NCBI RefSeq assembly: GCF_051020985.1
Contig: NC_135003.1
Location: 5,542,001-5,606,000, forward strand
Length of the DNA stretch: 64,000 bases
Direction: 5' to 3'
From: Nomia melanderi
Taxonomy: Eukaryota; Arthropoda; Insecta; Hymenoptera; Halictidae
Shown piece by piece: positions 12,721-25,395 of this stretch. Numbering within the stretch: the stretch's first letter is position 1; each line of letters opens with the position of its first letter. Position numbers and translations under genes: made by a program. The notes under the pieces were generated by a model. The model was not told the DNA's origin, did no database searches, and saw only the letters and a list, made by a program, of their open reading frames with translations.

Positions 12721-12803
12721 TTTTTGTGCGAAATGTTTGTGTTTAGCGGCAATTACAAATTTATTTACTTGTAGCAAGTGAATTAAAGAGAATAGTATAT
12801 TTA
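12721..12803. other. Short AT-rich joint before transposon cluster
   Basis: AT-rich sequence between island 7 and the TTAA of the next element. Confidence 0.35.
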
Positions 12804-13068
12804 TTAACACTAAACTTACCACGACCGGTCAAATGGCCGGTTTTAAAACTTAATTAAAAATTCTGCATTTTCGTTCACCCATTTAACTTTATATCAATTT
12901 TTATATTGTTCAAATTAATCAGTTTTTCAATTTTTATCTTTCCTTCTACTTCTATTTCCAATAAAAAAAACCGGTCATCCAACTTGTTTACTTTTACTTT
13001 GTAATCAGTTATTTGACTCGTTACACTAGAAATGGGTCTGTACAAAGTGTCGGTACGTTTAGTGTGAA
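12804..13068. mobile_element. piggyBac-like MITE starting CACTAAAC
   Basis: The left end, CACTAAACTTACC, begins at 12808 directly after TTAA (12804-12807). The right end ends at 13064; its reverse complement reads CACTAAACGTACC. The right flank is TGAA (13065-13068), one base from a TTAA duplication. Inside are mirrored ACCGGTCA-containing words near both ends (about 12823 and 12969). There is no transposase frame in the 257-bp interior. It is probably an old TTAA-type non-autonomous element. Confidence 0.7.
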
Positions 13069-13080
13069 AAAGAAATAATG

Positions 13081-13670
13081 TAAAGGCTCCAGTAATTGAC
13101 CTGGTATCAGTAGTTGACCGTTTTTCAGAAAAACGTAAAAAATAAGGTTTTTCAAAGTAATAATGTTTCGATAAAGGTCCGATAGATATGCTACAGTATC
13201 TGTCGATCTAATTTCAAAACACTTTTAGCTAAATTAAATTATTTATCCTAGAAACTAATGATTTATTTCACTGACGTTGGTTATACACCTGAGTACCGTA
13301 ATTTCCTTAACGTTATCGTTAAGAAACGGTGTATAATCCATGGTTAGAAGTTCTCTTCTTTTCATTTGTATTTGTCCGTTTACTTGTAATCAAAATCATT
13401 GCAAATAAATGACATTAAAGTAATCACCCTCAGTGGTTTTGTTTTTATTATAAGTGATTAACTATCAACTAATATATAATCAATTACTAGTTTTCTTGTT
13501 TTCAAGGATGATCAACTTCTGACGCGAGTATGGAATTTTCAAAATGTCTTTCAAATTTTATGTCTATCAATGTTTTTATGCAGTGAGTCTCTATATTTAA
13601 GAAAGTAGCAAGTGTTTACTATTATTCACACAGAAAATTTCTTTTAAATGGTCAACTACTGGTGCTTTTA
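13081..13670. mobile_element. TA-flanked DNA transposon remnant (Tc1/mariner-like)
   Basis: TA dinucleotides lie at 13081-13082 and 13669-13670. The 19-bp left end AAGGCTCCAGTAATTGACC and the reverse-complemented right end AAAGCACCAGTAGTTGACC match at 16 of 19 positions. A second copy of the end motif (CAGTAGTTGACC) sits at about 13108-13119. The 586-bp interior has no intact transposase. TA target and short inverted ends suggest a Tc1/mariner-derived element. It lies only about 13 bp from the preceding MITE. Confidence 0.65.
13282..13336. repeat. 55-nt imperfect hairpin inside the transposon remnant
   Basis: Outer arms TTATACACC/GGTGTATAA and inner arms CTTAACG/CGTTAAG with a TTAT loop form a stem with internal bulges. 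It could be a structured small RNA or simply transposon subterminal structure. I see no known microRNA seed. Confidence 0.45.
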
Positions 13671-16600
13671 CCTTAATATAAAGTGAAATAATTGGGACAG
13701 GATTGTATTGTAATAACGTAATGGAAATGTCTAATGCGAGGTTCTTAGAACAACTGCCGGCCTTGCCTTGGTTTCTTGATTGAAATAAAACTAATAGATA
13801 ATTGGGCGACCATGTAATTTTCTACGAATTTTATAGATTATAATTTTCATGCGCCTCATATTCACATAGTTATTCATAAAAGGCATTCCCTGATCATGTA
13901 TGATATATTTTACTGAACTGAATAATGTTCTTTTTTGGTCAACTGTACGTAATTTATCGATTGTATGTATTCTAACTTATGTAAAGTATATCAATCAAGA
14001 ATTGTGACGATATGAATTATATATGATAACAATAATTTTAATATTTGTTAAATGTATAATGAATATTATATATATAAGGAGGTAGATGGCTTCTTTTGTG
14101 AGTAATTATATATTTGGGTAGATAGAAAATATTTATTTTTCAAGAATTATTTATTTAGAGATAAGAATTATCTATTATTTAACTATGACTAAGAAAAATG
14201 TTATATGAATATTTCAAGAATATACAACGTCATAGCTGTCAGCGAATGACCTTCTCCGCTGTCACTTACTCATGGTTCTTTGCAATTTTGTGTAATTACA
14301 TACACGATTGCAATGCATTTTTGCAGAACTTTGCGGAAATGAAGTTTATGTATGAAAATTTGACCAATTACGATTTACTAAAATATTGTTTAGATTGTAA
14401 TTTGTACTAAAAAATTCAGTAAAATTTTCCTCGAGTAAATAAAGTGGAATTAAGGGTACTATCGTTGTCAAAAGTAGTGTAAGTTGACTTAGAACTTATC
14501 ATCTATATCAACGGTAAAATACAGTTTCATGTAAGCCATAATGGCAAATAGAAATAATTCTACGAATCATTTATCTTGGTGTTCATATGATTACCGGATA
14601 ATGCAGATGTAGTTTTATTCACAAAATAATAAATAATATTATAAAATATTTTATAAAATAATTTTCCATATTTTCCGTAGTAAAAATGTGCTCATAATTT
14701 TTATTTTTAATGTATAGTCTAATTTTACTCTTTAATTCGAAACACATTAACTTTTCCATGTATATTGTTTATATCCATTTAAATCTATTTCCTGTTGTTT
14801 GAATGCCCATTTTACGAAACGATGTTATTTAAGTTTTCTTAGGACGGTTGATCAATGTGTATCTTACAATTATTCACCTCAAAATGCATGTAAATTTATT
14901 AAAGTCAGTTGTTTAGTGAATCCGTTTTCTCTCATCTAACTAAGTAGGAACACAAGCTCCTTAAACGTGGTGTAGCCGACATAACTGCTACCACTTTCAT
15001 GATTATTGTCTGCAATTATAAACTTTTGCTCGTGTTCTTGCATTCATGAAGCTCAAATGTACGCCTCAACTTACACACAAACACCTGCATGCATGTTATG
15101 CGCGAGCATGAGTTTCAGAGTGACAGGATATTCAACCGACATACTTTCCAAGTTCAAATTTCTGGGATATAAAATTTCAGTCTTTGAATTTTCATTGACA
15201 GTAGTAGTCCTGTTTACCGTGATCTCCTACTTGTTCATATTTTACGTTTTTTTCACATTAGTGTCAATAGTCGTTTATCAATAATTATGTAGTACTGATA
15301 TTATCGGTTTTTTGTACATACCTTTGCATTTGAATGTAAAAGACATGAAAGCAATATTTTTTTTATTCGACAATTGTAAACGAACATCACAAGTTGTAAG
15401 ATATTATTAGGTTAAAATTTTAAAAAGTGTCATTTGACACTTTTAGTAAAAATATTGCCAGAGAAAATATACTATTGTAAATTATACCATTGTAGGTTTA
15501 ATTTCTGATAATGAGTTAATGTGAGGTTAGTCTATAAATTAAATGGTATCGACCTATGTAGCAGTTTTTCATTTTATATCTTCTTACAATCTCTCATACA
15601 TATAATTATCAACAATTTGCTATAATCACACACAGAATAAAATACACATATGTATTTATTATCAGATAAAATAAATGAAAAATCAAACAATCAATTATCC
15701 CTAAACCTCAATAAAATTTAAATTCAGATTTATGGAGTAGTTTAAGGAGTAAGAATTTATTCGAAGAAGTTGAAGCAACTACGAATTCAATATATTGTAA
15801 CAAATTCTGTAATTTTTATTTTTAATTCAGTCATAGAATCTTATCGCATACAGCTATATACTTAAGTTTATTAATTATGTTTATTAACTGTGGGAAATTT
15901 AATAGATGTCGGCTTCGCATATATTATTGGGTTAATGATGTACCAGTTATTCATATAGTCCATTAGCGACGCAATAACATTACATAAACTTAACACCAGC
16001 GACATGATTTAATATGCTTTAAATATTTTAAAAGTGATTATATTGATTTTCAGCCCTTCAAGTGGAAGCGTTTTCACGGTATCATTTGTAAAGCATGTAA
16101 TTAAATGTCGTATAAGCGTATTTTATTTATGACTTTTTAATAAACTTAATGTTCACGTTTGCCAGGTTTAATCATATACGATAATAAAATTATAATTTTG
16201 AGATAATATTATTCCACTCGTTACTCGATGAATAATTTAACGGTAGCGTTAGAATATACCGTATATACCATCGTAACTGTTATTACTGCGTATATTACAG
16301 GCTTGACGTACTTATGACGTAATAATTCAGGGCATAATATTACATTCGCGTAATTGCACTATCATCTTCGTAATATATTATGCTCAAACATGCGACCTAA
16401 TTTAATGTCCAATGTTCTGTGCAATTTGTGTTATCACCTTCAACTTTGACAGTTTTCACACCATTCATTGAAACTGGTAAAATTCAATTTTCTGCCTTTA
16501 TAATAGTGAAAACGCTTATAAGTGAAATTAAATTGATATAAAATAATATAAATGTAGAAAAATTTATCATAATTCGTCAATAAATATTTTAAGATAACAT

Positions 16601-18060
16601 CCTCATAAACGTCATTGAGAAATGTTAAAATCATAATTGGGTCAATGTCCCTTAGTGGAAATTGCTTTTTATTTGTTCCATCTTTTATGTCTCTACAAAA
16701 TATATCAACCTTAATTTTGTTTTGTATTCATGTGGATCGAACTTATTGTTAGAATATTTACAATACTACATAAGTTGCAGGATTTTAACATTTCAACTAA
16801 CTGAAGGAATTTCATGCTATATATCGAAAAATGTTTTCGAAGTTCCAGCACCGTGTCAATATTTTCGAAGTCCCATCGTTTCTCATTACCCATATTACAG
16901 CTTATCTAAGTTGACTAATCAGTAAAACTTTAACTATTCCAATCATTATAAGAGTTGACTGAACTTCGAACATTTTCAAAGTATGTTGAAGTTGATATAT
17001 TATCATAGAAACACTTGCAGAAGTTAAGAGGTGAGTTTCCTGAAATGTCTTTCAAAAATAAATTGTTACCATGAACGAAAGGGTCTTTTAAAGAAAATTT
17101 GAAGCAATTAGAAAGCGAAATATTTTTATAGAAACTATTTTACTAAAAAAATTCATAATAGGCGATAGATTTTACCTTAGTAAATCCTCTTATTCGATTT
17201 AAAAATCTTATTAGCAGTATCTAATGGTTACATTTTTATCCATTATTTATCCAGAAATATGTTGATGAACGAAATTAATAAATTGAATTATTTCGTTTTG
17301 CTTATATGAAATAATCGTGAAAGTAAAGCAAGTGAATTAAAAGTGAAGAGAGATAGAAACGCGATACATAATCACAAGCCCCTAGGTCTGACCTTTACCC
17401 TTGGTAATGCCCTAACTTTCAAAAAGATGCCATTTCACGCTTTGATTTAAGATCCTAACATTCCCAACACCTTTCTCTTCGGTCACGCCTTTGTAAATAG
17501 AATTAAAAAGAAATTTTAGACCGATTATCAAGAGTGGATTCCCAAATATAGGCATATCGGAAACAGTGAAGTAAGTACGAATTATTTTACACTGTGTCAA
17601 TCCATGATTCGGTTGTCGAATTCAATCTATTGGTACCTTTAACCTTAGACCTGTAAATTGTATTTAACTTGTTATTTTGATGGGAATTTAAGTGATCCAG
17701 GCTTAAAAGAAATCGGTTATTTGGATATATGTGCATCAAAGATGATTATGTTAAAATGTGGAATATGCAACTATGTGAAACAAAAACAATAACTATTTAG
17801 TATTATATTAGTTTATTTGCTTCATGTCGTAATAAGACATTTTTATATGTGAAATTACAGGTACGTAAAACAAAATGAAGTAATAGGGGAAATTGGAGAA
17901 AGCGAAAACGGTCAGTTCTTTCTTATTAAAATGGTACCTTCATGATTAATTGTGGTTAAGAAAGATCCAAAGTCAATTATATATATTCATAAATGATTTC
18001 TCTGTATCTGTAACAGTATGAATTCATAACAATACTATAATATAAATTAATTTGGTTACA
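13671..18060. other. Long AT-rich spacer
   Basis: About 4.4 kb without an island apart from weak patches at about 14930-15130 and 17340-17560. A short hairpin lies at 15423-15444: 10-bp arms AAAAGTGTCA/TGACACTTTT around TT. Frames run to 92 codons or less, are AT-driven and unrecognised. Confidence 0.45.
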
Positions 18061-18377
18061 GTATCCAGTTTCCGAATATAATTCTCAACTCTTGTCCGAG
18101 CCCAGGCCACCTGGCGTCCACCTTATACGAATACATGTTTTTGCCCCGCTTCCAAACAGCAAAACAAAAGAGAGGAACAGAAAGTATGCATGAGTGCGGA
18201 TTCAGTTATGCATATGAACATCAGTTGCTACTATATAAACAAGTAAACATTAATGGAACAGGGAATTACTGGATTTTTGTTATCGGAAGCGTCCTTTCTC
18301 TTGGCATGTTTAGATTAAAAACAAGTAGGTAAAGAATGATAATAAAAAGAATCTGAGTTGTACATGAAGTAATTATA
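18061..18377. other. Small mixed patch and AT-rich flank
   Basis: A brief balanced patch at 18080-18190 holds a 65-codon frame with no recognisable features. The rest is AT-rich. Confidence 0.3.
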
Positions 18378-18813
18378 CAGGGTGCCCCTAGTTTTAATGT
18401 TCAAACTTGATCAATATATTCTACACTAAATAAGAAAAATATATTATGTAAACGTAGGTCACATGGAGCTTTATTAAAAAGTTATAAGAAAAATACGGAA
18501 TATAGTAATATAGGAATAGTAAGCGACTTGCTATTACTGTGAGCATTGGCTCGAATAGATCAATTTCTATTTCTATTCTGTTTCATTTCATTGAATGCAT
18601 TATTAATCTTTTGTATTCATTCATTAACACAGCTTACATAAGCACACTGAATGTAAATATTGCTAATCTATTTGAGCCAATTCTCGCAGTAACAGCAAGT
18701 CGCTTACTATTCCTATATTACACGTATCCGTATTTTTGTTATAACTTTTTAATAAAGCTCTATGTGACCTATGTTTACATAATACTTTGTTTTTATTTAG
18801 TGCTATAGAATAT
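18378..18813. mobile_element. Fold-back element, about 150-bp imperfect inverted arms
   Basis: The left arm, about 18414-18566, and the right arm, about 18663-18813, are inverted copies at roughly 90% by eye. Shared blocks include AAGCGACTTGCT, AATATAGGAATAG and CTTTATTAAAAAGTTATAA. The loop is about 96 bp. Just left, CAGGGTGCCCC at 18378-18388 looks like a common insect transposon terminus, but no mirrored copy was found on the right. An 89-codon frame spans the right arm and is not recognisable. Probably a fold-back or MITE-type element, possibly truncated on one side. Confidence 0.65.
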
Positions 18814-19379
18814 ACTTTATATTTGTTTTATATTAATATTGATCTATATATTGATAGAAAATATTAATTTCGCATTTTACTCTAACTAGCAATTTAAATT
18901 ATAATACATTATCTTATAATTGTGCTGTTTGAAAAACTCAAAATAACATTACAGTTGAATTCAAAGTAATATGTCCAATAAAATATAAATACTACGCTAA
19001 TATTAATTAAAAAATACTTACTATTAAAAAGTATGTCTTCCACGATATTTTGTTATCAATTCAAGAAATATAAAACATTTATTTGTAGTTGTCTACTGAA
19101 AGTATTTATTTTTAACAGTCAAAACATTAAAAATAAGTATTTCCTATGGCATGATCAAAGTATTTTAAACGTAGAATTATATGATATTTAAACTTCTATT
19201 AAAGGTTTCCTGTAAATCTGGTAAACATTTCAATATTAACACACTTTTTGTATACATGTTATTAATTAATTTCAATTTCCTTCATAAATGGATTTAATTC
19301 AATATTTTCTCTATACGTCCACTTTTGGTATCACTATCATACTGTCAATGATTGTCACTAACGTACGTTTCGATTATCA
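18814..19379. other. AT-rich spacer
   Basis: No gene, motif cluster or repeat seen. Confidence 0.4.
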
Positions 19380-20060
19380 AATATGGGAGGGGGGTAACGT
19401 GAAACTATCTCCTCTATTCGGCCATCGAGGGGTGAAAAGGGGCGTTGGAGGTGGTTTGGCCTCGTTTATCTTGAGATTGAGCATTAGGATTCAGTATATG
19501 GTGCCGGCCTTGCCGGTGGGAGATAAGGGGGTAATTTCTGTTCACCGAGGGGGTCAGAACTGCCCGTAGCTCATCTCTACGGCATATACCTACCACCCCC
19601 GTGGCCACTTGGCCCACGAGCCCCCATGGCCGAAAGTCGTTTCCACGATCTTAGGGCCACGGGCTTGACTTAAGCCCCATGCAAATTAGATGCGGGATCT
19701 TATGGATGTAGATATAGCCATAAGACCGTTGATATAGATACGTGCGGCATCATGGAAGGGGGATAAATGACTGTTGCTTGGTCACTGGACTACCGCGTTA
19801 ATGATTTACAATACAGATTACAGGTGCCCCGTTGGTCTATTAGTTTAATTGATTCCCTTGGTTGCCATCGGGAAACCCTTGCTCCCTATATGTGATTTGA
19901 CCTATGTAAATATTAATTTGGGCAAATTGAATGAATCAATTTGCAGAATTTTGAGACGAATCGTTTGTGGGAAATTTTACCTATGTTTACACATCAACAG
20001 TGATGTATCTGACAGATTCAAGAAAGGTAGAGCTCGGACTGTTGTATTCATATAGTGTTA
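19380..20060. other. GC-rich foreign-looking block, possible retroelement fragment
   Basis: An abrupt change to balanced or GC-rich sequence with G-runs on the plus strand (19386-19555) and C-runs after 19590. It has local hairpins such as CCGTAG/CTACGG at 19565-19583. The style (GGGG runs, few CpG-rich regulatory words) differs from the other islands. A minus-strand 67-codon frame (19414-19617) and a plus-strand 68-codon frame (19849-20055) have no recognisable domain. A degenerate transposon or retroelement tail is a reasonable guess. No terminal repeats or poly(A) were seen. Confidence 0.35.
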
Positions 20061-21125
20061 TTATTGTATTTTAATCTTGCTATTGCAAATTATCTATGAA
20101 AAATTCGATATAGTAATTAATGGTAAACTATTGGTAACTATCATGGTAAAATATGTCAAATTTTTTTTAAGAAATTCAACGTTATTTTGATTTTAATCAA
20201 GTGTATTGTTTTCTGTTATGGAACCAGTAACAACTATGGTTATCTCGACTTACTCAATCTGCTATTTCCTACATTGCTTATTTTATACATACTATTTTTA
20301 CTTTTTAGTAAAATTGTTGATTACTTTAAAATATTATTTTATTAAGATAAATTGAATTTAATTTAAATCTTGATATTAATCGAATCTTAAAAATATGATA
20401 CTTATTGTCTTTGGATTTTAACAATACTGAAATGGTAGATATTAAAATTTGATAATAATGATAATAAAATATGACGTAAAAAGTAAATATCTTCAGATTA
20501 CAATGACAACAAAAACAATTACTTGCTATTTGAATAATTATTTGAATTTAATATCACTCAAATAATAATCAGATCTAATTTATTTGTCCAATATTGAAGT
20601 TTTATGACTAAATAAAAAAAGATAAGAATTATCCATAAATTCTTTATTTCTTGCGAATCATACTAGAAAATGAGAATACAATTTTCAGATTTATAGACAT
20701 CACTTTTATTTCCCTCGTTTGTCATCATTGTATATCAGTCGCATGCAACATTTTAATGAAAGTTGCGCCCTCATACATGTATACGTGCAAAATTACATTG
20801 CAGAATTCTACTTTACCAACAACTCAGAGACTTTTTAAAACGTCAATTATAAAATGTTTTTATGATAACCATTTTTCTATTACGTATATGTATTAATATG
20901 TATAATTTAATGTGAACATGTTCCATTTATCGCAACTTGTATTATGAATACATGAATACTTACATTCCAAATCAATCTACACCACTTACCATCATGGATA
21001 TTCTTTTTATAGATATACACTTTTGTATTTTTTCGATTTCACAGAACTTTCGTAACCACTTTTTGCGCCCAACTTCGACATCCTCTTATTTCTACCAGCT
21101 CAATCATTCGTCAATGATTGCAACT
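20061..21125. other. AT-rich spacer
   Basis: AT-rich with an 81-codon chance frame at 20651-20896. No support for a gene. Confidence 0.4.
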
Positions 21126-22050
21126 TTTAAATTGAACGATAATGCAGCTCCGTAAAAGTAGAAAAGAGGTAGAAAGGTAGCGTGGAAGAAATTGATTTCC
21201 ACGTAGGCCCGGAACAATTTTCCTTCGTTCGAGTAATTGCTCGGTTACCGCCGGCGCAGCATCCTGTCAATGACACACGATCTCCGTTCCAATCATCGAA
21301 CATGATCAACTCGCGTAAAAAAGTATAAAAACGATCCTCCGAAAGCAGCCTTGCGTATTTGTCATCATCATTACAAGTATCCGACGCTCGACGTTTCGTG
21401 CAACATTTTCGTGACACGCACTTCATGATTCTCGGTACGCGATTTACTCGAAAACATTGTGTTCACGTGTAGACATGCGATTATGTAGAATATCGCAGCA
21501 TTCTGCCATGATTGAGTATCCTCGTTGCAAGCTTTTTGCAACCGCGGTTTCGTGACGTTCAGATGAGTGCTCGAGAAAACCGGTCTTCCGAGAAGTTTTT
21601 AAAAATTGCTGTTCGCTTGCCGCCGCTTCTCTTTCCTCAGGTCTTCCTTTTTTTTAGACAACGAAATAGGAGAAACCTATTCCGCCCGTCCCCTCGTTTC
21701 CAGTCCCAGAATCGATTTTCCAGGATCGTAAGGGGTTCTTTACGGTGGGGATGCTCGCCTTCCAGATTATTTACGAAGTTCTCGGGGGTTGTGTCCGTTT
21801 TTTCGGGGTCGCCTGTGAACCTCCGTGGAGTTTTCGCGTGCGCCACGATCCACCTCCAGGACTCTGGCAACCCCTTTGGCTTCTACATCCGGCCGACACC
21901 CTCGTGGTCATTCCTCGCATTCATAGGCGTAGGGGAGGAATTTCTTAAAAAAAGATTTCCCCGGCGCGACATACCAAATTCTCGAAATTTCAATCGGTTG
22001 GGTCAACTTGTCGTTAAAATTGGCTGTCTGGAAGTAATTAGTTCCTGATT
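21126..22050. promoter_or_regulatory. GC island 8, candidate conserved non-coding element
   Basis: An inverted pair CGTGGAA/TTCCACG sits at 21181-21187 and 21197-21203. TGTCAATGACA (about 21267) and CCAATCATCG (21286) are further TF-like words. The second half carries the long plus-strand frame described separately. The island is framed by sharp AT-rich borders. Confidence 0.35.
21563..22048 (+). CDS. Doubtful 161-codon open frame, unrecognised
   Basis: The open frame runs from an ATG at about 21563 to a stop ending at 22048, one of the longest in the window. The product would be basic and rich in Arg, Phe, Pro and Ser, starting MSARENRSS. No domain, signal peptide or transmembrane segment stands out. 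A minus-strand frame overlaps at 21637-21870 and a second plus frame at 21745-21948, as expected from low stop density in a GC-rich island. I think it is more likely non-coding. Confidence 0.12.
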   Translation: MSARENRSSEKFLKIAVRLPPLLFPQVFLFFRQRNRRNLFRPSPRFQSQNRFSRIVRGSLRWGCSPSRLFTKFSGVVSVFSGSPVNLRGVFACATIHLQDSGNPFGFYIRPTPSWSFLAFIGVGEEFLKKRFPRRDIPNSRNFNRLGQLVVKIGCLEVISS

Positions 22051-23080
22051 TGGGTGGAGATGTCTACTTTCACATCAGTGTAACTGATTAAATTTCTTAC
22101 CATTTAATAATAGATTTCATGGTTGAAATGTTTGTTATCATCCCATACTCATGAATTTTGGCTTATTACGTTTTGCTTAGAAGAAGTAAAAATTTGTTTT
22201 TGAATAATAATAAAGTGGATGCAATTACTATTTATAGTGTATGTAGACATTTTTATATTATAAAAACTAGTTGCATTATGCAATATAGAGTTCGACTAGA
22301 AGAATAGTCATTGCTTTCATATCTGGAATGCTGCTCGGTGAAATGAACTTTTTTTTAGTCAAAAACTAAGATCATTAAAATCAGAGACCATATGAATTAC
22401 GACCAGTGACTTAGACTTTTTCATACGATATCGCTATAATAATAATATTATTGGAAATATAATATAAAAATATTTTACATTTCGCAAAGATTTTCATTAA
22501 AGATGTATGAGAAGTTTCTGCTATTAAGATTCTGGTGCGTGTTACTGGAGGTATTAAATTAAAAATTTTAAGTATCTTACATTAATTATAAAAAATAATA
22601 AATCTTTATGCAATTACAATGATATATATTTTGGTTCCTTCATTTTCTTTACTATTTTTATAAAAATATCTTAATCGTAAACAATGCAACCAATGTATTC
22701 AAATAATATTGGCTTATTTTTTGGTATACACAATATTTTGGCGTTGCATATGTCATAAGCTTGATACTCTTTTGATAGTGATAGTTTACAATACATTCTA
22801 AATTTTACTTAACATCAAAGACAATTGTTACATCGCAAAAGCATATTAATAGAATCAAATAAACATCTTTCAATACATTCTTTATAAAAAAATAGTTTTG
22901 CTGATATAAAATAAGAATGTACATTAAATAACTTCAAAAGCAAATGTCCTTCCTTTAAATAATTCATATACGAAAGAACTACACAATACTAATAATAACC
23001 AAAATAAGAAAAAAGTTTACATTATGTCACGATAACCAAGAACCTGGTTTCTCAAAATAAAAATACAGATACACTAAATT
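22051..23080. other. AT-rich spacer
   Basis: No gene, repeat or motif cluster noticed. Confidence 0.4.
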
Positions 23081-24400
23081 AGAAACTATTAAAAGTCCAT
23101 AAGAATATTTCCACGAACGCAGAATTTCCTTCACAGGAAGTAACCGAGTTGCGTAATAGGTTCGCGGGAGTCAACATAACGCCGCGCAAGAACAAGATCT
23201 CGTTAAGGCGAAATCCAACGAGCAAACGAAAAAAGAGGCTCCCGTGAATCGACCAGCTACGCCAATGTCCCGTCCACCCCTTGGTCATGGGTGGTTCGGG
23301 GTGTGTAAGCCTATAGAGGAGCGAGAGGAGCAAAGACGCGGGGATGGGCGGAAAAAGAGAGCGGAATCGGACGTGTGCGTGGGGCTCTTACGCATCCCCT
23401 TACGTGTATCCAGGTAACATACACACTTTTGCATAAACCAGCCCTCGACCACGGTTACACCCTCGTACACCCACGTACGACACGTATAGCCAGGTTCCTT
23501 GGTGCAGGACTCAGCGTGTATCCACACATAAATTTCCGCGACGCTACCGTGCGCCCGTGTGCGAGCCACGGAACACGGAGTAGCCGCGTCCAGGCGAAGG
23601 TTTACCCCCGGAGAAACGGCGAACAAGGACGAACGACGCGTCGTGGGTGGCTGCGGGACGGAGACGGCATCGCGCAGATCGTTCGGAAGAGAGAAAACGG
23701 GATAGGGGTAGCCTACGGTAAGACAGAGACGGCCGCAAAGACGGACAAGGGTCGGAGGTTGGCGGCGGCCGGGGGTGGGTCTATCTCTTGCACTCCTAAC
23801 TAACATGTATTTTGCATAAAGCTTACATTACTTGAATTACAATGCTCCAGTACCGTCTCATACCACCGCGTCGGCCATCCCCTCTTGCTGCTGCGTCGCC
23901 CCTTATATCCCCGGGACCAGTCCGGCAACCCTTCGTCCTTCTGGAGGAGAGACGCTGCCATGTAAATTGCTTCCAGAGCCAAGTTTGCGCGCAAGTGCCC
24001 GCCGTGCGTGCGTGTGATCCGTCAACGGGACGCGAGAGTGTGTTCCACAGCCGGCACGCCGCGCCGGCGTTCGGCTATACGTGGACACCGCGTCGACGGG
24101 TCAGTATTCGTGAGGGTGATTCTGGACAACGCGCCCTCCACTCTGTGCTATTAGGTACACAGACGCGAGGATCGGGGGGTGGGCCACCGTCGCTGGTATC
24201 GCGCCGGGGAAATTCATTAACTCAGTCATTCCGCGGTGAAAGCGTTATCGGACGCGATATAATTTGAAAAAAATAATTGAGGTCTATTGTGGATAGAGAG
24301 GATCGTTGGTAGTGGAAGATTCCTTCCTGCAGAAAATAAAGGATCGTTCACTGTTTAGAGGCGCGTTTGACTTGTGATTATTCATTTGTTTTTGTGGGTG
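23081..24400. promoter_or_regulatory. GC/CpG island 9, largest CpG-dense block
   Basis: About 1.3 kb with dense CpG, especially 23530-23790 and 24000-24120. Open frames of 141-173 codons occur on both strands over the same bases (for example minus 23285-23806 against plus 23375-23803), and none is recognisable. A CpG-island-like promoter, possibly of a non-coding transcript, or a large conserved regulatory block is the likeliest reading. Confidence 0.35.
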
Positions 24401-25395
24401 TTTGGAAAGCATTCTTTGTGAGAAATTGAACGGTATCATGTTTAGTCATTGGTTTTACGTGAATTAATATTCGAAGTTTTTGTTTTATACGATATTAATT
24501 CCCAATTTGAAAAATATATTGTAATGTTTGACTTTCTATTTGGAATTTAGGGAGAATTAATGGGGAAATGGATATATGTTACTAGTACGCAACGAATTTT
24601 TACTTAAAAATCGTAATCTTTTGATAATATTTATTATTTAATGTATTTACTTTCAGTTTAAAGGTTTTTATTTTAATACCAATGACATTATCAATATCTA
24701 CTGTTAATTAGTACTTATTTGGTAATTATTTTCATTCTACTTTATTTAATTTAATTTATATGTATTAAAATTGAATAAAGTAACCAACCGAATACATTAA
24801 AATTTCTAAAAAAAATGTATCCTTAAGCAGATGAACATAAAATTGGATTAAAGTAATTCGAACAACAATAATGAAATGCGAATCGTTGTTTCAATTACTT
24901 ACAGAAGTAATGGCTACGAAAACAGAAGATTCAATCCTGAGAAAGGCTCTTGAAGAGAAGATTTTAACAAGATTCGATTTAAGGAACCGTCCTACTTTAC
25001 CGTTTGTTGCAACTAGGTCATTTGTTTGTGAGGTATTCGAAGAAAACTGAAACTTATGGTTTCCTCGAACTTTACATAAATTTTTATTGAATATTTATCA
25101 AGAACTATCGTTTTGAAAAATTTCTAAGAAATATTTTCGTTCATACTTTCTATGATCATATTGTAATTACTATGAACATCTGACATTATTGAAGATGTCA
25201 TTTTGAAATCAAATCTACTTTTACAAAGAAAATAATTTTTTCAAAAAACCTTCTCTCTTTTATTTCTTTGAAAATAAAAATAATCTTCTTAGCGACTTTA
25301 AAAGAAGGAAACAATTTCTTTGGGTGCGATATGTCTACGAAATCCTCTTTATTAATCAATGCAAACTTGAAAGAATACAATTTAAAATCTCAAGT
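24401..25395. other. AT-rich spacer
   Basis: AT-rich, with a weakly GC-richer patch at 24890-25060. No feature supported. Confidence 0.4.

Noticed and set aside
23285..23806. 173-codon minus-strand frame in island 9
   Set aside because: It coincides with a 142-codon plus-strand frame, sits in CpG-dense DNA and shows no domain. GC-driven lack of stops explains it.
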